The notes below the pieces were generated by a model, which saw nothing but the letters and a program-made list of their open reading frames with translations, was not told where the DNA came from and did not search any database. The position numbers and the translations under genes are program-made. A DNA stretch of 64,000 bases from Streptomyces sp. NBC_00341. GTDB taxonomy: Bacteria > Actinomycetota > Actinomycetes > Streptomycetales > Streptomycetaceae. This document shows positions 43,377 to 52,555 of the stretch, piece by piece. How positions within the stretch are numbered: the stretch's first letter is position 1; the number at the start of each line of letters is the position of its first letter. Location of the stretch: positions 7,564,001 to 7,628,000 of the forward strand of contig NZ_CP108002.1 in the NCBI RefSeq assembly GCF_041435055.1. Reading direction: 5' to 3'.

Positions 43377-44120
43377 GTGCCCGTCGTGCTGCGTGAGGCA
43401 TGGACCACCCTCGTACCGGACATGAACGACCGGCACGGGCCGCTGCCGCCGCTGATGCTCGCCCTGACCGTCGTCACCGGACTGGTCGACGCCGTCAGCT
43501 ACCTGCAACTGGGCCGGGTCTTCGTCGCGAACATGACCGGCAACGTGGTCTTCTCCGGCTTCGCGTTCGCCGGCGCCCCCGGCTTCTCGCTGGCCGCCTC
43601 GCTCGTCGCGCTCGCCGCCTTCGCGGCCGGGGCGCTGACCGGCGGCCTGCTCGTCCACCACTCCCACGCCCACCGCGGCCGCATGCTGCTGCACGCGCTG
43701 TGCGTCGAGACCGTGTGCGTACTGGCCGCCCTGGTCGTCACGCTGATCTCCGGCAGCCCGTACGACGGCGGCGTGCGGTTCGCCCTCATCGTGCTGCTCG
43801 CACTCGGACTCGGTGTGCAGAACGCCGTCTCGCGGGCGCTCGCCGTACCCGACCTCACCACCACCGTCCTGACGCTGACCATCACCGGCATCGCCTCCGA
43901 CGGGAGGCTCGCCGGGGGCGGCGGCAGCAGGGCCGGCCGCCGCATCCTCTCGGCCGCCGCCATGCTGGCCGGCGCCCTGGTCGGAGCCGTGGCCGTGCTG
44001 CACGGGCATCCGGTGCTGCCGCTGGTCCTGGCCGTGGCGATCCTCGCGGTGGTGTGCCTGGCCGCGCGGGTCCTGGCACGGGACGACGGACCGTGGACCC
44101 GGCCCGTCGTCAAGAAGTGA
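43377..44120 (+). CDS. DUF1275/YoaK-family membrane protein
   Basis: A 247-residue integral membrane protein with six hydrophobic segments. LTVVTGLVDAVSYLQLGRVF and VANMTGNVVFSGFA are the signature of the DUF1275 (YoaK) family, and a later GVQNAVSRALAVPDLTTTVL repeats the pattern. Function in the family is unknown; transport is presumed. GTG 43377 has CGGAGC 7 bases upstream. Stop lies 4 bases from the convergent XRE gene. Confidence 0.85.
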   Translation: MPVVLREAWTTLVPDMNDRHGPLPPLMLALTVVTGLVDAVSYLQLGRVFVANMTGNVVFSGFAFAGAPGFSLAASLVALAAFAAGALTGGLLVHHSHAHRGRMLLHALCVETVCVLAALVVTLISGSPYDGGVRFALIVLLALGLGVQNAVSRALAVPDLTTTVLTLTITGIASDGRLAGGGGSRAGRRILSAAAMLAGALVGAVAVLHGHPVLPLVLAVAILAVVCLAARVLARDDGPWTRPVVKK

Positions 44121-44123
44121 CCG

Positions 44124-44930
44124 TCAGGACGCGAGTGACCGCAGATACGCCGCGGTGCCGGGGTCGGCGGGCAGGAACGTCTCGATGGCCAGCTCCGCGA
44201 CCGTCACGTCCATCGGCGTGTTGAACGTGGCGATGGACGCGACGAACGAGAGCAGCCGGCCGTCCTGCTCGATCAGCAGCGGCAGCGCGAACGGCACCGA
44301 CGACGAGGGCCCGTCCCACCCCCGACCACCCGGCGCCGGCTCCACCGGATAGCCCGCGACCTCCTCGTACAGCTCACGCAGCTCCGCCGAACGGACCAGG
44401 GCGATCTGACGCTCCATCTGCGCCAGCAGATCGGCCCGCCACTCGCGCAGATTGCGGATCCGGGGGGCCAGGCCCTCCGGGTGCAGGGTGAGCCGCATCG
44501 CGTTCAGCGGCGCGGCGAGCAGGTGCTCCGCGACCCCGGCCGTCATCCGGGCGATCCCCTCATTGGCCGCCACCACGTTGTACATGCCGTCCACGACGAG
44601 CGCCGGATACGGGTCGTACCCCTGGAGCAGCCGGTCCATCCCCTCGCGCAGCGCGCCCATCGCCGGGTCGTCCAGCGCGGTCTCCGTGTAGCGAGGGGCG
44701 TAACCGGCGACCACCAGCAGGGCGTTGCGTTCCCGCACGGGCACGTCCAGGTGCTCCGCCAGCCGCAGGACCATCTCCTCGCTCGGGCGGGCGCGGCCCG
44801 TCTCGATGAAGGAGATGTGCCGGGCGGAGGAGTCGGCCCGCAGCGCGAGCTCCAGCTGGCTGATCCGGCTCCGCTCCCGCCAGCTGCGCAGCAGCGGCCC
44901 TACCCCCGTGTCAAGCGCGACAGTTGTCAT
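44124..44930 (-). CDS. XRE-family regulator with MmyB-like ligand domain
   Basis: A 268-residue regulator. The HTH lies at residues 8-65 (LLRSWRERSRISQLELALRA, RHISFIETGRARPS) and a C-terminal MmyB-like domain follows (YDPYPALVVDGMYNVVAANE, then RNLREWRADLLAQM), thought to bind a fatty-acid-like ligand. This architecture is frequent in Streptomyces and often controls an adjacent oxidoreductase. TACGGT (44942-44937) is 6 bases before ATG, so the mRNA is probably leaderless. It is divergent from the pterin dehydratase gene. Confidence 0.88.
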   Translation of the reverse strand: MTTVALDTGVGPLLRSWRERSRISQLELALRADSSARHISFIETGRARPSEEMVLRLAEHLDVPVRERNALLVVAGYAPRYTETALDDPAMGALREGMDRLLQGYDPYPALVVDGMYNVVAANEGIARMTAGVAEHLLAAPLNAMRLTLHPEGLAPRIRNLREWRADLLAQMERQIALVRSAELRELYEEVAGYPVEPAPGGRGWDGPSSSVPFALPLLIEQDGRLLSFVASIATFNTPMDVTVAELAIETFLPADPGTAAYLRSLAS

Positions 44931-44980
44931 GCCGAGACCGTAACGTCACCGGCACCGACCACGAGCGAGGGAGCCCCCGT

Positions 44981-45286
44981 ATGCCCGCCGAACCGCTGCC
45001 GCGGAACGAGATCGAGAACCGGCTGCGCGAACTGCCCGGCTGGACGCTGGAGGGGGACCGGATCACCCGCACCTACCGGCTCCCGTCGCATTTCGCCGCC
45101 GCCGGGCTCACCGTCCATGTCGCCCAGATCCAGGACGAGCTGAACCACCACTCCGATCTGACGCTCGGGTACGACACCGTCGCGCTCTCGGTGAACTCCC
45201 ACGACGCGGGCGGGAAGGTCACCGAGAAGGACCTGTCCCTCGCCGCCAGGGTGGCGGCCGTAGCTCCGGGCCACGGCGCACGGTAG
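44981..45286 (+). CDS. phhB: Pterin-4a-carbinolamine dehydratase
   Basis: A 101-residue enzyme that recycles the hydroxy-tetrahydropterin made by aromatic amino-acid hydroxylases. The catalytic pattern ELNHHSDLTLGYDTVALSV contains the conserved His-His pair and the following Asp/Tyr region; LPGWTLEGDRITRTYRLPSH is the typical start. GAGGGA precedes ATG. No hydroxylase is nearby, so it may serve another pterin enzyme. It is divergent from the XRE regulator across 50 bases. Confidence 0.9.
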   Translation: MPAEPLPRNEIENRLRELPGWTLEGDRITRTYRLPSHFAAAGLTVHVAQIQDELNHHSDLTLGYDTVALSVNSHDAGGKVTEKDLSLAARVAAVAPGHGAR

Positions 45287-45303
45287 CCGGGGCCGGCGGC
45301 CCG

Positions 45304-46266
45304 TCAGGTCACCGGGCCGAACCGGGGATGCGCGGCCAGCCAGCGCGCGCAGCTCTCGCTGCGCTCCACCGCCTCCGCGTACGCGGCCCGGGTGTGGCCG
45401 CTCACCGCGGCGGCCGCCGCGGAAGCCGCCGCCGAGCGCGGATGCCAGCCCAGCAGATGGCGCCAGCTCAGCGGTGAACCGGTGATCGGACGGGTCACCA
45501 CGCCGGGCGTCGGCGGGAAGGTCGCCCGGCACAGCCCGACGGCCCGCCCCACCTGCACCAGATGGACGACGGACGCGGTGTCCGTCTCGTACACCGACAC
45601 CGGGCTGAAACCCGCCCGCGCGCAGGCTGCCACGAAGCAGTCCGCGAAGCACCCCTCACCCGGCACATCGGCCCAGCACTCGTTCGCCAGCGCGGCGAGC
45701 TCCAGCTCGGGCGCCCCGGCCAGCGGATGGCCCTCCGGCAGCATCACGAAGACCGGATCGACCCCGACGACCTGCCACGTCAGCCGGTCCGCGACCGGCG
45801 GCGGACTCTCACCGCAGGTACCGATGAGGGCGAAGTCGAGCCGTCCGTCGACCAGTTGGGCGGCGATCTCGGCCACCGACCAGCTGGTGTACGTGGACAC
45901 CTGCGCGGCCGGGTGCGCCGTCGCCAGCCGGTCCACGAGCCCGCCGAGCAGCGGACCGTGCGTGCCGCCCAGCCGGAAGCGCTCCATGACCCCTCGCGCG
46001 TTGGCGAACCGCACCGCCTCCGCCTGGAGTTCACTGACGGCGGGCAGCACCACCCGGGCCCGTTCGAGCACCAGCTCACCCAGCGGTGTCGGCCGCGCAC
46101 CCGTGTGGTCCCGGTCGAACAGCGGGCCCCCGAGCGCCTTCTCGATCCTCCGCAGCTGTGCGCTCAGCGCCGGCTGCGCGAGGCCGAGCGCGGCGGCGGC
46201 CTTGGTGAGACTTCCGGTGTCGGCGATGGCACGTACGGTACGCAGATGGCGCAACTCCAGCTCCAT
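45304..46266 (-). CDS. LysR-family transcriptional regulator
   Basis: A 320-residue LysR protein with the N-terminal HTH (MELELRHLRTVRAIADTGSL, then KAAAALGLAQPALSAQLRRI) and an effector domain. The C-terminus is extended by about 25 Ala-rich residues. TAACTT is 6 bases before ATG on this strand and no Shine-Dalgarno is present, indicating a leaderless message. It is divergent, over 91 bases, from the AfsR-like regulator, which also appears leaderless; control of that gene is possible. Confidence 0.9.
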   Translation of the reverse strand: MELELRHLRTVRAIADTGSLTKAAAALGLAQPALSAQLRRIEKALGGPLFDRDHTGARPTPLGELVLERARVVLPAVSELQAEAVRFANARGVMERFRLGGTHGPLLGGLVDRLATAHPAAQVSTYTSWSVAEIAAQLVDGRLDFALIGTCGESPPPVADRLTWQVVGVDPVFVMLPEGHPLAGAPELELAALANECWADVPGEGCFADCFVAACARAGFSPVSVYETDTASVVHLVQVGRAVGLCRATFPPTPGVVTRPITGSPLSWRHLLGWHPRSAAASAAAAAVSGHTRAAYAEAVERSESCARWLAAHPRFGPVT

Positions 46267-46357
46267 AAGCGCAAGTTATGGCCCATTGCGGCTGCTGGCA
46301 ATCGTGACCGGAGCGGCGGAGGGAGTTCCGGCCGACGGCGCTGGCTACGCTGCGAGG

Positions 46358-49300
46358 GTGACCACCGATCTGATCCTGCTGCCGCGTGTCGCCTATCGCG
46401 GGCAGGAGATCACCGCGCCCCGGCTGCGCGGTCTCCTCGCGCTGCTCGCGGGCGACCTGCGCACGGGTTGCAGCACCGAGCGGCTGGTGGCGGGGCTGTG
46501 GCCGGACGAGCTGCCGCAGCGGCCGGGAAAGGCGGTTCAGGTCCTGGTGTCCAGGGCGCGGGCGCAGCTGGGCGCCGGTGTCCTCGTCAGTACGCCGACC
46601 GGATACCGCCTCGCGCTGGACGAGGACCGGGTCGACAGTTCCGCGCTGCTGCTGCACGCCGCCGCGAGCGCGGACCGGGCCAGGGCCGGCGACCACGCGG
46701 GATCACTGGCCGAGGCCGAGGCCGGGCTCACCCTGTGGGAGGGCACTGGTGACGGCGCGGCCGGCACCGCAGACCCGGTGGCCGTGCTGCGCGCCGATCG
46801 GGCCCCCGCCCACGCCGCCCTGGTTCGCGCGCGGGCGCTCGCGCTCGCCCGGCTCGGACGGCACGCGGAGGCGGCCGGGCCGCTGGCCGGGTCCGCGTCC
46901 GGCCATCCGCGTGACGAGGAGGTGCTGGCCGAACTGCTGCGCGCCGAGGCGGCGACGGCAGGCCCGTCCGCCGCGCTGACCCGGTACGAGGCGTACCGCC
47001 GCGAGCTGCGCGACGGGCTCGGCACGGAGCCGGGCGCCGGGCTCCGGGCGCTCCAGCGGGAGCTGCTGCGCGGGGAGCCGCCCGTCGTCAGGCACGGCGT
47101 GCCGCACGAGCCGAACCCGCTCCTCGGCCGGGACGAGGACATCGCGGCGGTGGAGCGGCTGCTGCTCGCCTCCCGCGCCGTCACCGTCGTCGGTCCCGGC
47201 GGCCTCGGCAAGACCCGGCTCGCGCACGCCGTCAGCCGCCGGGCCGGGCAGCGCGTCGTCCACTTCGTAGCGCTGGCCGGTGTCACCGCGGACGGGGACG
47301 TGGCCGCGGAGGTGGCCTCCGCGCTCGGTGCGGGCGAGGGCCGGCCCGGCGCCCTGGGCGGCCATGTCCCGGCCGACCCGGTGGCCGGCATCCTCGGCGC
47401 GCTAGGCCCGGGGCCCGCGCTGCTCGTCCTGGACAACTGCGAGCAGGTCGTCCGGGGCGTCGCCGGACTCGTACAGGCCCTGGTCGCGTCCTCGCAGGAC
47501 CTGCGGGTACTCGCGACCGGCCGCGCGCCCCTGGGCCTGACGTCGGAGGCGGTGTACGCGCTGTCGGAGCTCGGGCTCGACACCTCCGTCGAGCTGTTCA
47601 CCCAGCGGGCCCGGGCCACCCGGCCGGGCGTGCTGCTGCCCTCGGACGCGGTGGCCGGACTGTGCCGACAGCTCGACGGACTGCCGCTCGCCGTCGAACT
47701 GGCGGCGGCCCGGGTGCGGGTGCTCTCGGTGCCGGAGATCGCCCGCCGCCTCGGTGACCGGTTCGCGCTGCTGCGCGGCGGGGTGCGGGGTGTGCCGGAG
47801 CGCCACCGCACGCTGCACGCGGTCGTGGAGTGGAGCTGGAACCTGCTCACGCGGGACGCCCGGGCCGCGCTGCGCACGCTGTCCGTCTTCCCCGGCGGCT
47901 TCTCGGGCGATGCGGCGGAGCACGTCATAGGCGAGGACGCGCTGCTCCTCCTCGAACAGCTGGCGGGCCAGTCGCTGGTCACCGTCACGGACACCCCGGC
48001 CGGGGTGCGGTTCCGGATGCTGGAGACGGTACGGGAGTTCAGTGCGGCCCGGCGTACGGAGAGGGGCGGGGACGGGGAGGCCGTGGGCCGGTTCCTCTGC
48101 TGGGCGCGGGACTTCGGGGTCGCGCACCACGAGGTGCTCTTCGGCCCGGACCGGTCGGCGGCCTGGGAGCGGACCAAGGCCGAGCAGGACAACCTGGTGG
48201 CGGCCCTGCGGGAGGCCCTGGCCCGTGCCGACGGCCCGGCCACGGCCGCGGTCACCGCCGTCCTGGCCGCCCTGTGGCTCACCGACTCCAACCTTCCCCG
48301 GCTCACCGCCCTCGCGGCGGACACCGGCCCACCGCTCTCGCACTTCAGGCCCGGGCCCGAGTACGTCGAAGTCGCCCGCGCGGCGGCGGTGTTGTGCGCG
48401 GCGGCCCTGCTGATGGGCCACGGACTGCGGGCCGTACGCCAGCTCGTCACCCTCCGGCGGCTGCCCCCGGCCCCGCCGGACACGCTGCTGCGCGCGACCT
48501 CGACCGTGCTGAGCGCGGTCCCCGAGATGCTGCCGCCCGACTACGGCGTGCTGGGTGAGCTCTGCGGCAGCGGGCAGCCGCTGGTGGCCGGCGTGGCGGA
48601 GTGCATCGCCACCTACGTCTGGGAGTACGGGCACGAGACCGACCGGGCGCTCGCCTCGGCCCGCCGGATGATCGCCGCCCTGGAGCCGGTCGACAACCCG
48701 GCCATGCAGGTCATGGGCCTTTCCCGGGCGAGCGAGCTGTGCCTGAAGACCGGGCGGGGCGAGGCCGCGTACGGATATCTGAGGACCGCCCTGGAGGTCC
48801 TGCCGCGGCTCGGTGACGAGCACGACTACATCGGCATCCGCAGCGGCCTGGCCCTCGCCTGCCTGCAACGGGGGGACCCCGACGAGGCCGAGTACTGGCT
48901 CCGGCAGGCGGAGGGCGACGGCACGTGGCAGCAGGACGTGTTCTACAGCCCCGACCTCGGTGTGCGGGCCGAGATCGCGCTCGCCCGCGGGCTGACGGAG
49001 GCCGGGCTCGCCCTGTGGCGCGGCGCGGTGGACCGGCTGCCCGGGGCCGGTTCGATGTACGGCGGCGATCCATGGGCGGACCCGTGGGCGCTGCAGATCC
49101 AATCGGTCGCGGTGACGGCTCACGCACACGCCGGCCGCCTCCGGCTCGTCGCGGAGCCGGTGGAACGGCTGCGGCGGCTCCTGGGAGCGCTGGTCTCCGG
49201 CCCGGCCGGCACGCCGGTGGAACTCCCCGTCGCCGGGACGGTGCTGCACGCGCTCGGTTCGGCGGGGCTCGCGTCCGGCGACGTCTCAGCCGTCCGGATG

Positions 49301-49564
49301 ATCGCGCTGGCCGAACGGCTGGGGGTGCTGCGGGAGTTCCAGCCGACGATGTCGCAGGCCCGCGCCCGGCAGGCGGCCGAGTGCGCCGACGCGGCGGCGT
49401 ACCGCCACGCGGTGTCCCAGTACGCCGCCCTGGGGCGGGACGGGCTCCAGGAGGCGGTCCGGGCGTGCACGGCCGCATCCGCCACCGGCTCCGGCGCCGC
49501 CGACGAGCACGGCCGGGGCGGCTACTTCGGGTCGCGGCCGAACAGCGACGTCGACCACCAGTAG
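46358..49564 (+). CDS. AfsR-like regulator (OmpR-type HTH, BTAD, NB-ATPase, TPR)
   Basis: A 1,068-residue large regulator. Residues 1-90 form a shortened SARP-type DNA-binding domain (LRGLLALLAGDLRTGCSTER, RPGKAVQVLVSRAR), about 95-240 the bacterial transcriptional activation domain, then an AAA/STAND ATPase with Walker A GPGGLGKTRL (about 278-287) and Walker B LLVLDNCEQV, and a TPR-rich C-terminal half. Such proteins act as signal-dependent switches for secondary metabolism, morphology or export. GTG 46358 is preceded by TACGCT 6 bases earlier, so leaderless. Its 3' end overlaps the convergent ABC permease gene by 43 bases. The adjoining exporter could be a target. Confidence 0.9.
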   Translation: MTTDLILLPRVAYRGQEITAPRLRGLLALLAGDLRTGCSTERLVAGLWPDELPQRPGKAVQVLVSRARAQLGAGVLVSTPTGYRLALDEDRVDSSALLLHAAASADRARAGDHAGSLAEAEAGLTLWEGTGDGAAGTADPVAVLRADRAPAHAALVRARALALARLGRHAEAAGPLAGSASGHPRDEEVLAELLRAEAATAGPSAALTRYEAYRRELRDGLGTEPGAGLRALQRELLRGEPPVVRHGVPHEPNPLLGRDEDIAAVERLLLASRAVTVVGPGGLGKTRLAHAVSRRAGQRVVHFVALAGVTADGDVAAEVASALGAGEGRPGALGGHVPADPVAGILGALGPGPALLVLDNCEQVVRGVAGLVQALVASSQDLRVLATGRAPLGLTSEAVYALSELGLDTSVELFTQRARATRPGVLLPSDAVAGLCRQLDGLPLAVELAAARVRVLSVPEIARRLGDRFALLRGGVRGVPERHRTLHAVVEWSWNLLTRDARAALRTLSVFPGGFSGDAAEHVIGEDALLLLEQLAGQSLVTVTDTPAGVRFRMLETVREFSAARRTERGGDGEAVGRFLCWARDFGVAHHEVLFGPDRSAAWERTKAEQDNLVAALREALARADGPATAAVTAVLAALWLTDSNLPRLTALAADTGPPLSHFRPGPEYVEVARAAAVLCAAALLMGHGLRAVRQLVTLRRLPPAPPDTLLRATSTVLSAVPEMLPPDYGVLGELCGSGQPLVAGVAECIATYVWEYGHETDRALASARRMIAALEPVDNPAMQVMGLSRASELCLKTGRGEAAYGYLRTALEVLPRLGDEHDYIGIRSGLALACLQRGDPDEAEYWLRQAEGDGTWQQDVFYSPDLGVRAEIALARGLTEAGLALWRGAVDRLPGAGSMYGGDPWADPWALQIQSVAVTAHAHAGRLRLVAEPVERLRRLLGALVSGPAGTPVELPVAGTVLHALGSAGLASGDVSAVRMIALAERLGVLREFQPTMSQARARQAAECADAAAYRHAVSQYAALGRDGLQEAVRACTAASATGSGAADEHGRGGYFGSRPNSDVDHQ

Positions 49565-50310
49565 CCGAGCACGGCCAGGGCCACGCACCACAGGACCGCG
49601 AGCCACCCGTTGTCGCCGATCCCGCTGCCGAGCAGCAGCCCGCGAAGGGTCTCGATGGCCGGGGTGAACGGCTGGTACTCGGCGAAGGGGCGGAACCAGC
49701 CCGGCATCGCGTCGACGGGGACGAAGGCGCTCGAAATGAGCGGGAGGACGACCATCGGCAGCGCGTTGTTGCTCGCCGCCTCGGGGTTCGGGGAGGCCAT
49801 GCCCATTCCGACCGCGATCCAGGTGAACGCGGTGGCGACGAGTACGAGCAGCCCGAACGCCGCCAGCCACTCGACGGGCGTGGCGTCGGTGGACCGGAAG
49901 CCGATGGCCACGGCGACTGCGCCGACGAGGACCACGCTGAGGACCGACTGCAGCACACTGCCTACGACATGCCCGATGAGCACCGCCCCCCGGTGGATCG
50001 CCATCGTGCGGAAGCGGGCGATGATCCCCTCGGTCATGTCCATCGAGACGGACACCGCGGTTCCCGCCGGGGTGGAGCCGATGGTCATCAGCAGGATGCC
50101 CGGCACGAGATAGGCGATGTAGGCGGAGCGGTCGGCGCCGCCGCCGATGCCCGCGCTCATCACGTCACCGAAGACGTAGACGAAGAGCAGCAGCAGGACG
50201 ATCGGCATGAGCAGCAGGTTCAGGGTGAGGGACGGGTAGCGCCGGGCGTGCAGCAGATTGCGGCGCAGCATGGTGCCCGAGTCGCGTGCGGCGAGGGAGA
50301 AGGTGCTCAT
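49522..50310 (-). CDS. ABC-2-type permease (DrrB-like)
   Basis: A 262-residue six-helix membrane protein. LNLLLMPIVLLLLFVYVFGD, GSTPAGTAVSVSMDMTEGI (the conserved loop with E-G) and MPGWFRPFAEYQPFTPAIE are signatures of DrrB-type drug-export permeases. It pairs with the ATP-binding protein encoded directly upstream, whose stop overlaps its start by 4 bases. The transported compound is unknown; daunorubicin resistance is only the family prototype. Confidence 0.9.
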   Translation of the reverse strand: MSTFSLAARDSGTMLRRNLLHARRYPSLTLNLLLMPIVLLLLFVYVFGDVMSAGIGGGADRSAYIAYLVPGILLMTIGSTPAGTAVSVSMDMTEGIIARFRTMAIHRGAVLIGHVVGSVLQSVLSVVLVGAVAVAIGFRSTDATPVEWLAAFGLLVLVATAFTWIAVGMGMASPNPEAASNNALPMVVLPLISSAFVPVDAMPGWFRPFAEYQPFTPAIETLRGLLLGSGIGDNGWLAVLWCVALAVLGYWWSTSLFGRDPK

Positions 50311-51284
50311 CGGACGGCTTCCTTGGTTGTGGGGGGCGCGTCGGTGCCGCTGGTGAGGGCGAAGAACACGTCGTCGAGGTCGGGGGTGTGCACGGTCAGC
50401 TCGTCGGCTTCGGTGCCGGTCGCGTCCAGCCGGTCCAGGACGGAGCGCAGTTCGCGCTGGCTGCCGTCGCTGGGCATCCGCAGCGAGAGCGCCTCGTCGT
50501 CCCGGGCGCCCTCGGGCAGCGCGACGGCGGCGGTCCGGTACGCGGACGGGTCGGTGAACCTGAGCCGCACGTGCCCGCCGGGGACGAGCCGCTTCAGCTC
50601 GTCGGCGCTGCCCTCGGCGGCGACCGTTCCGTCGCTCAGTACCGCGATGCGGTCCGCGAGTTCGTCGGCTTCGTCCAGGTACTGCGTGGTGAGGAAGACG
50701 GTGACGCCACCGGAGACCAGTCGGCGGATGACGCCCCACATGTTGTGACGGCTGCGCGGGTCGAGACCGGTGGTCGGCTCGTCGAGGAAGATGATCCGCG
50801 GGCCGCCGACCAGGGTCATGGCGATGTCGAGGCGCCGCTTCATGCCGCCGGAGTAGGTGGCGGCGGGCCTCTTCGCCGCGTCCGTCAGGTCGAAGCGCTC
50901 CAGCAGTTCGGCGGTGGCGGCGCGGCCGTCGCGGCGGGAGAGGTGGTGCAGGTCGGCCATGAGGAGCATGTTCTCCTCGCCGGTGATCAGGCCGTCGACG
51001 GCGGAGAACTGCCCGGTGACGCCGATCGCCGCCCGCACGGCCTGCGGGGAGGCGGCCAGGTCGTGGCCGGCGACCCGGATGTCACCGGAGCCGGCGTCCG
51101 CGGAGACGAGGGTGGAGAGGATCTTGACGGCGGTGGTCTTCCCGGCGCCGTTCGGGCCGAGCAGGGCGAAGACCGTGCCGGCCGGCACCGCCAGATCGAT
51201 GCCGTTCAGTACGGTCTTGTCACCGTAGGTCTTGCGCAGCCCCCTGGCCGCGATGGCGAGAGGGCGAGTGGTTGTTGTGGTCAT
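50307..51284 (-). CDS. ABC transporter ATP-binding protein (DrrA-like)
   Basis: A 325-residue ATPase: Walker A GPNGAGKT (43-50), Q-loop GVTGQFSAVDG, signature YSGGMKRRLD, Walker B IIFLDEPTTGLD, H-loop-like LTTQYLDEAD, and the C-terminal extension typical of DrrA (HVRLRFTDP... to TPDLDDVFFALT). It energises the DrrB-like permease. The start codon lies in the right arm of an inverted repeat (CATGCCGC/GCGGCATG, 51282-51304) and no Shine-Dalgarno is visible. A 20-bp palindrome at 51329-51348 lies upstream. Control by the TetR gene at 51731 is likely. Confidence 0.93.
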   Translation of the reverse strand: MTTTTTRPLAIAARGLRKTYGDKTVLNGIDLAVPAGTVFALLGPNGAGKTTAVKILSTLVSADAGSGDIRVAGHDLAASPQAVRAAIGVTGQFSAVDGLITGEENMLLMADLHHLSRRDGRAATAELLERFDLTDAAKRPAATYSGGMKRRLDIAMTLVGGPRIIFLDEPTTGLDPRSRHNMWGVIRRLVSGGVTVFLTTQYLDEADELADRIAVLSDGTVAAEGSADELKRLVPGGHVRLRFTDPSAYRTAAVALPEGARDDEALSLRMPSDGSQRELRSVLDRLDATGTEADELTVHTPDLDDVFFALTSGTDAPPTTKEAVR

Positions 51285-51328
51285 GCCGCGCAGGTTGCGG
51301 CATGACGCGTTCAGCGTGGTTTCACGAT

Positions 51329-51348
51329 GGTTTCAGCGCGCTGAAACC
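51329..51348. promoter_or_regulatory. 20-bp perfect palindrome upstream of the ABC exporter operon
   Basis: GGTTTCAGCGCGCTGAAACC is fully symmetric; an extra half site GGTTTCA occurs at 51318-51324. It lies 45 bases upstream of the ATPase start, between that gene and the DoxX-like gene. It could be an operator or, read as RNA, a terminator-like stem. Confidence 0.6.
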
Positions 51349-51368
51349 GGGCGGCGGGCCGGGGCCGG

Positions 51369-51734
51369 TCAGAGCGTGGACAGGTGGGACAGGAACAGGA
51401 CCGCTGTCGACAGCGCCAGCATTCCCAGGCAGTTCAGCCAGAACTCCTGCTTGAGGAACCGGGCCCGGTAGTGGGCGTAGGAGGCGCACAGGAAGTACAC
51501 GATCACCGCGGCGTTGGTCGTCACGGCGACACCCTCGTACCGGAGTCCGGCGGCAAGTCCGGCCGCCGCCAGGAACTTGACGACCACCAGCACCCACCAC
51601 CAGTCGCGGGGGAAACGCACTCCCTCCAGGCATTGCTGGACGAACATCGGGGGGCGCACGGACATGACCGCGTCGCAGAAGAGCACCAGGGCGAGCAGTG
51701 CGGTCGGCCACCACGGATCGGGAGTGCTGATCAT
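51369..51734 (-). CDS. DoxX-like small membrane protein
   Basis: A 121-residue protein with four hydrophobic helices (WWPTALLALVLFCDAVMSV, WWWVLVVVKFLAAAGLAAGL, AAVIVYFLCASYAHYRARF, FWLNCLGMLALSTAVLFL). The pattern matches the DoxX-like family, of unknown role. It overlaps the end of the TetR gene by 4 bases, so the two are coupled, and it lies upstream of the ABC exporter genes on the same strand, forming a TetR-DoxX-ABC cassette. Confidence 0.8.
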   Translation of the reverse strand: MISTPDPWWPTALLALVLFCDAVMSVRPPMFVQQCLEGVRFPRDWWWVLVVVKFLAAAGLAAGLRYEGVAVTTNAAVIVYFLCASYAHYRARFLKQEFWLNCLGMLALSTAVLFLSHLSTL

Positions 51735-52348
51735 CGTTGGGTTCCTTCACGGTCGACGACGAAATGGATGACTTCCTGGAACTGGGAGATCGCGCCCCGC
51801 TGGTCGAGAGCGCCGTTGCCGACGGTCATGAGGATGCCCAGGTAGGCGAAGTAGAGGGTGCGCGCACCGGCGCCCGCGCCGGTGGCGGTGAGCGGCGTGC
51901 GGGCCAGCAGGGATTCGAGTTCGGTGAGCAGGGCCCGGGCGAGGGCCTGGAAGACCTCGGACTCGTGGGTGCCCCGGACGATGACCGCGGCGTACTCCCG
52001 GGACAGTTCGAGGTCGAGTGCGAAGTAGCTGATGAAGGGTTCGACGAGATCCAGGACCTCCCGGGCCGCCGCGGCGGGCGGCAGCGGTGTCGCCCCGCCC
52101 CGCCCGTGTTCGGCCTCCCGGCCGTGGTGCACGGCGGCGATCCAGGTGTCGAAGATGGCGACGAGCAGCGCGTCCTTGTCACCGACCGACATGACGGTCC
52201 CGGTGCTCACCTCGGCGTCTGTGGCGATCTGGCGGATCGTGCTGGAGCCGAACCCCTGCTCGCGGAAGAGCCGTTCGGCCGATGACAGCACCCTGAGCCG
52301 GGTCGCCTCCCGCTTCGCCGCGCGCGACTGAACGCGTTCAGTGAACAT
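51731..52348 (-). CDS. TetR-family transcriptional regulator
   Basis: A 205-residue TetR regulator. The HTH covers residues 15-62 (RVLSSAERLFREQGFGSSTI, then IATDAEVSTGTVMSVGDKDA). The ligand domain is divergent. TACCAT lies 7 bases before ATG, so the message is leaderless. The start codon is inside one of two adjacent 12-bp palindromes (52329-52353), pointing to direct autorepression. A related sequence, ATGACGCGTTCA, lies in front of the ABC ATPase gene (51302-51313), so the exporter is probably in the same regulon. Confidence 0.9.
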   Translation of the reverse strand: MFTERVQSRAAKREATRLRVLSSAERLFREQGFGSSTIRQIATDAEVSTGTVMSVGDKDALLVAIFDTWIAAVHHGREAEHGRGGATPLPPAAAAREVLDLVEPFISYFALDLELSREYAAVIVRGTHESEVFQALARALLTELESLLARTPLTATGAGAGARTLYFAYLGILMTVGNGALDQRGAISQFQEVIHFVVDREGTQR

Positions 52349-52353
52349 GTTCA
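52329..52353. promoter_or_regulatory. Tandem TetR-type operators TGAACGCGTTCA and TGAACATGTTCA
   Basis: Two perfect 12-bp palindromes with the same TGAAC/GTTCA half sites, separated by one base. The second overlaps the ATG of the TetR gene and the first lies inside its coding start, which fits autorepression of a leaderless transcript. Confidence 0.7.
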
Positions 52354-52555
52354 GGATGGTAGGGCGGCCCGCCCGCACACGCAAGAGGACGCTCCCGGGC
52401 CGGTACGGGAATCGGCTTACGGCCCAGAGGGCGACCATGGGCTTCTTCGGCAAGTCGCCAGGCGGCAGCGGCCTCGCGGCACGGTCGCCGCCCATCTGGA
52501 GCCCGCCCTCCGGGCGGACGACGCGATGTTGCGGACACGCCCTAGAGTCGTTCGC

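Noticed and set aside
46358..51284. Secondary-metabolite (daunorubicin-like) cluster around the AfsR-like and DrrAB genes
   Set aside because: No polyketide synthase, NRPS, terpene or glycosyltransferase genes occur nearby; regulator and exporter alone do not make a cluster.
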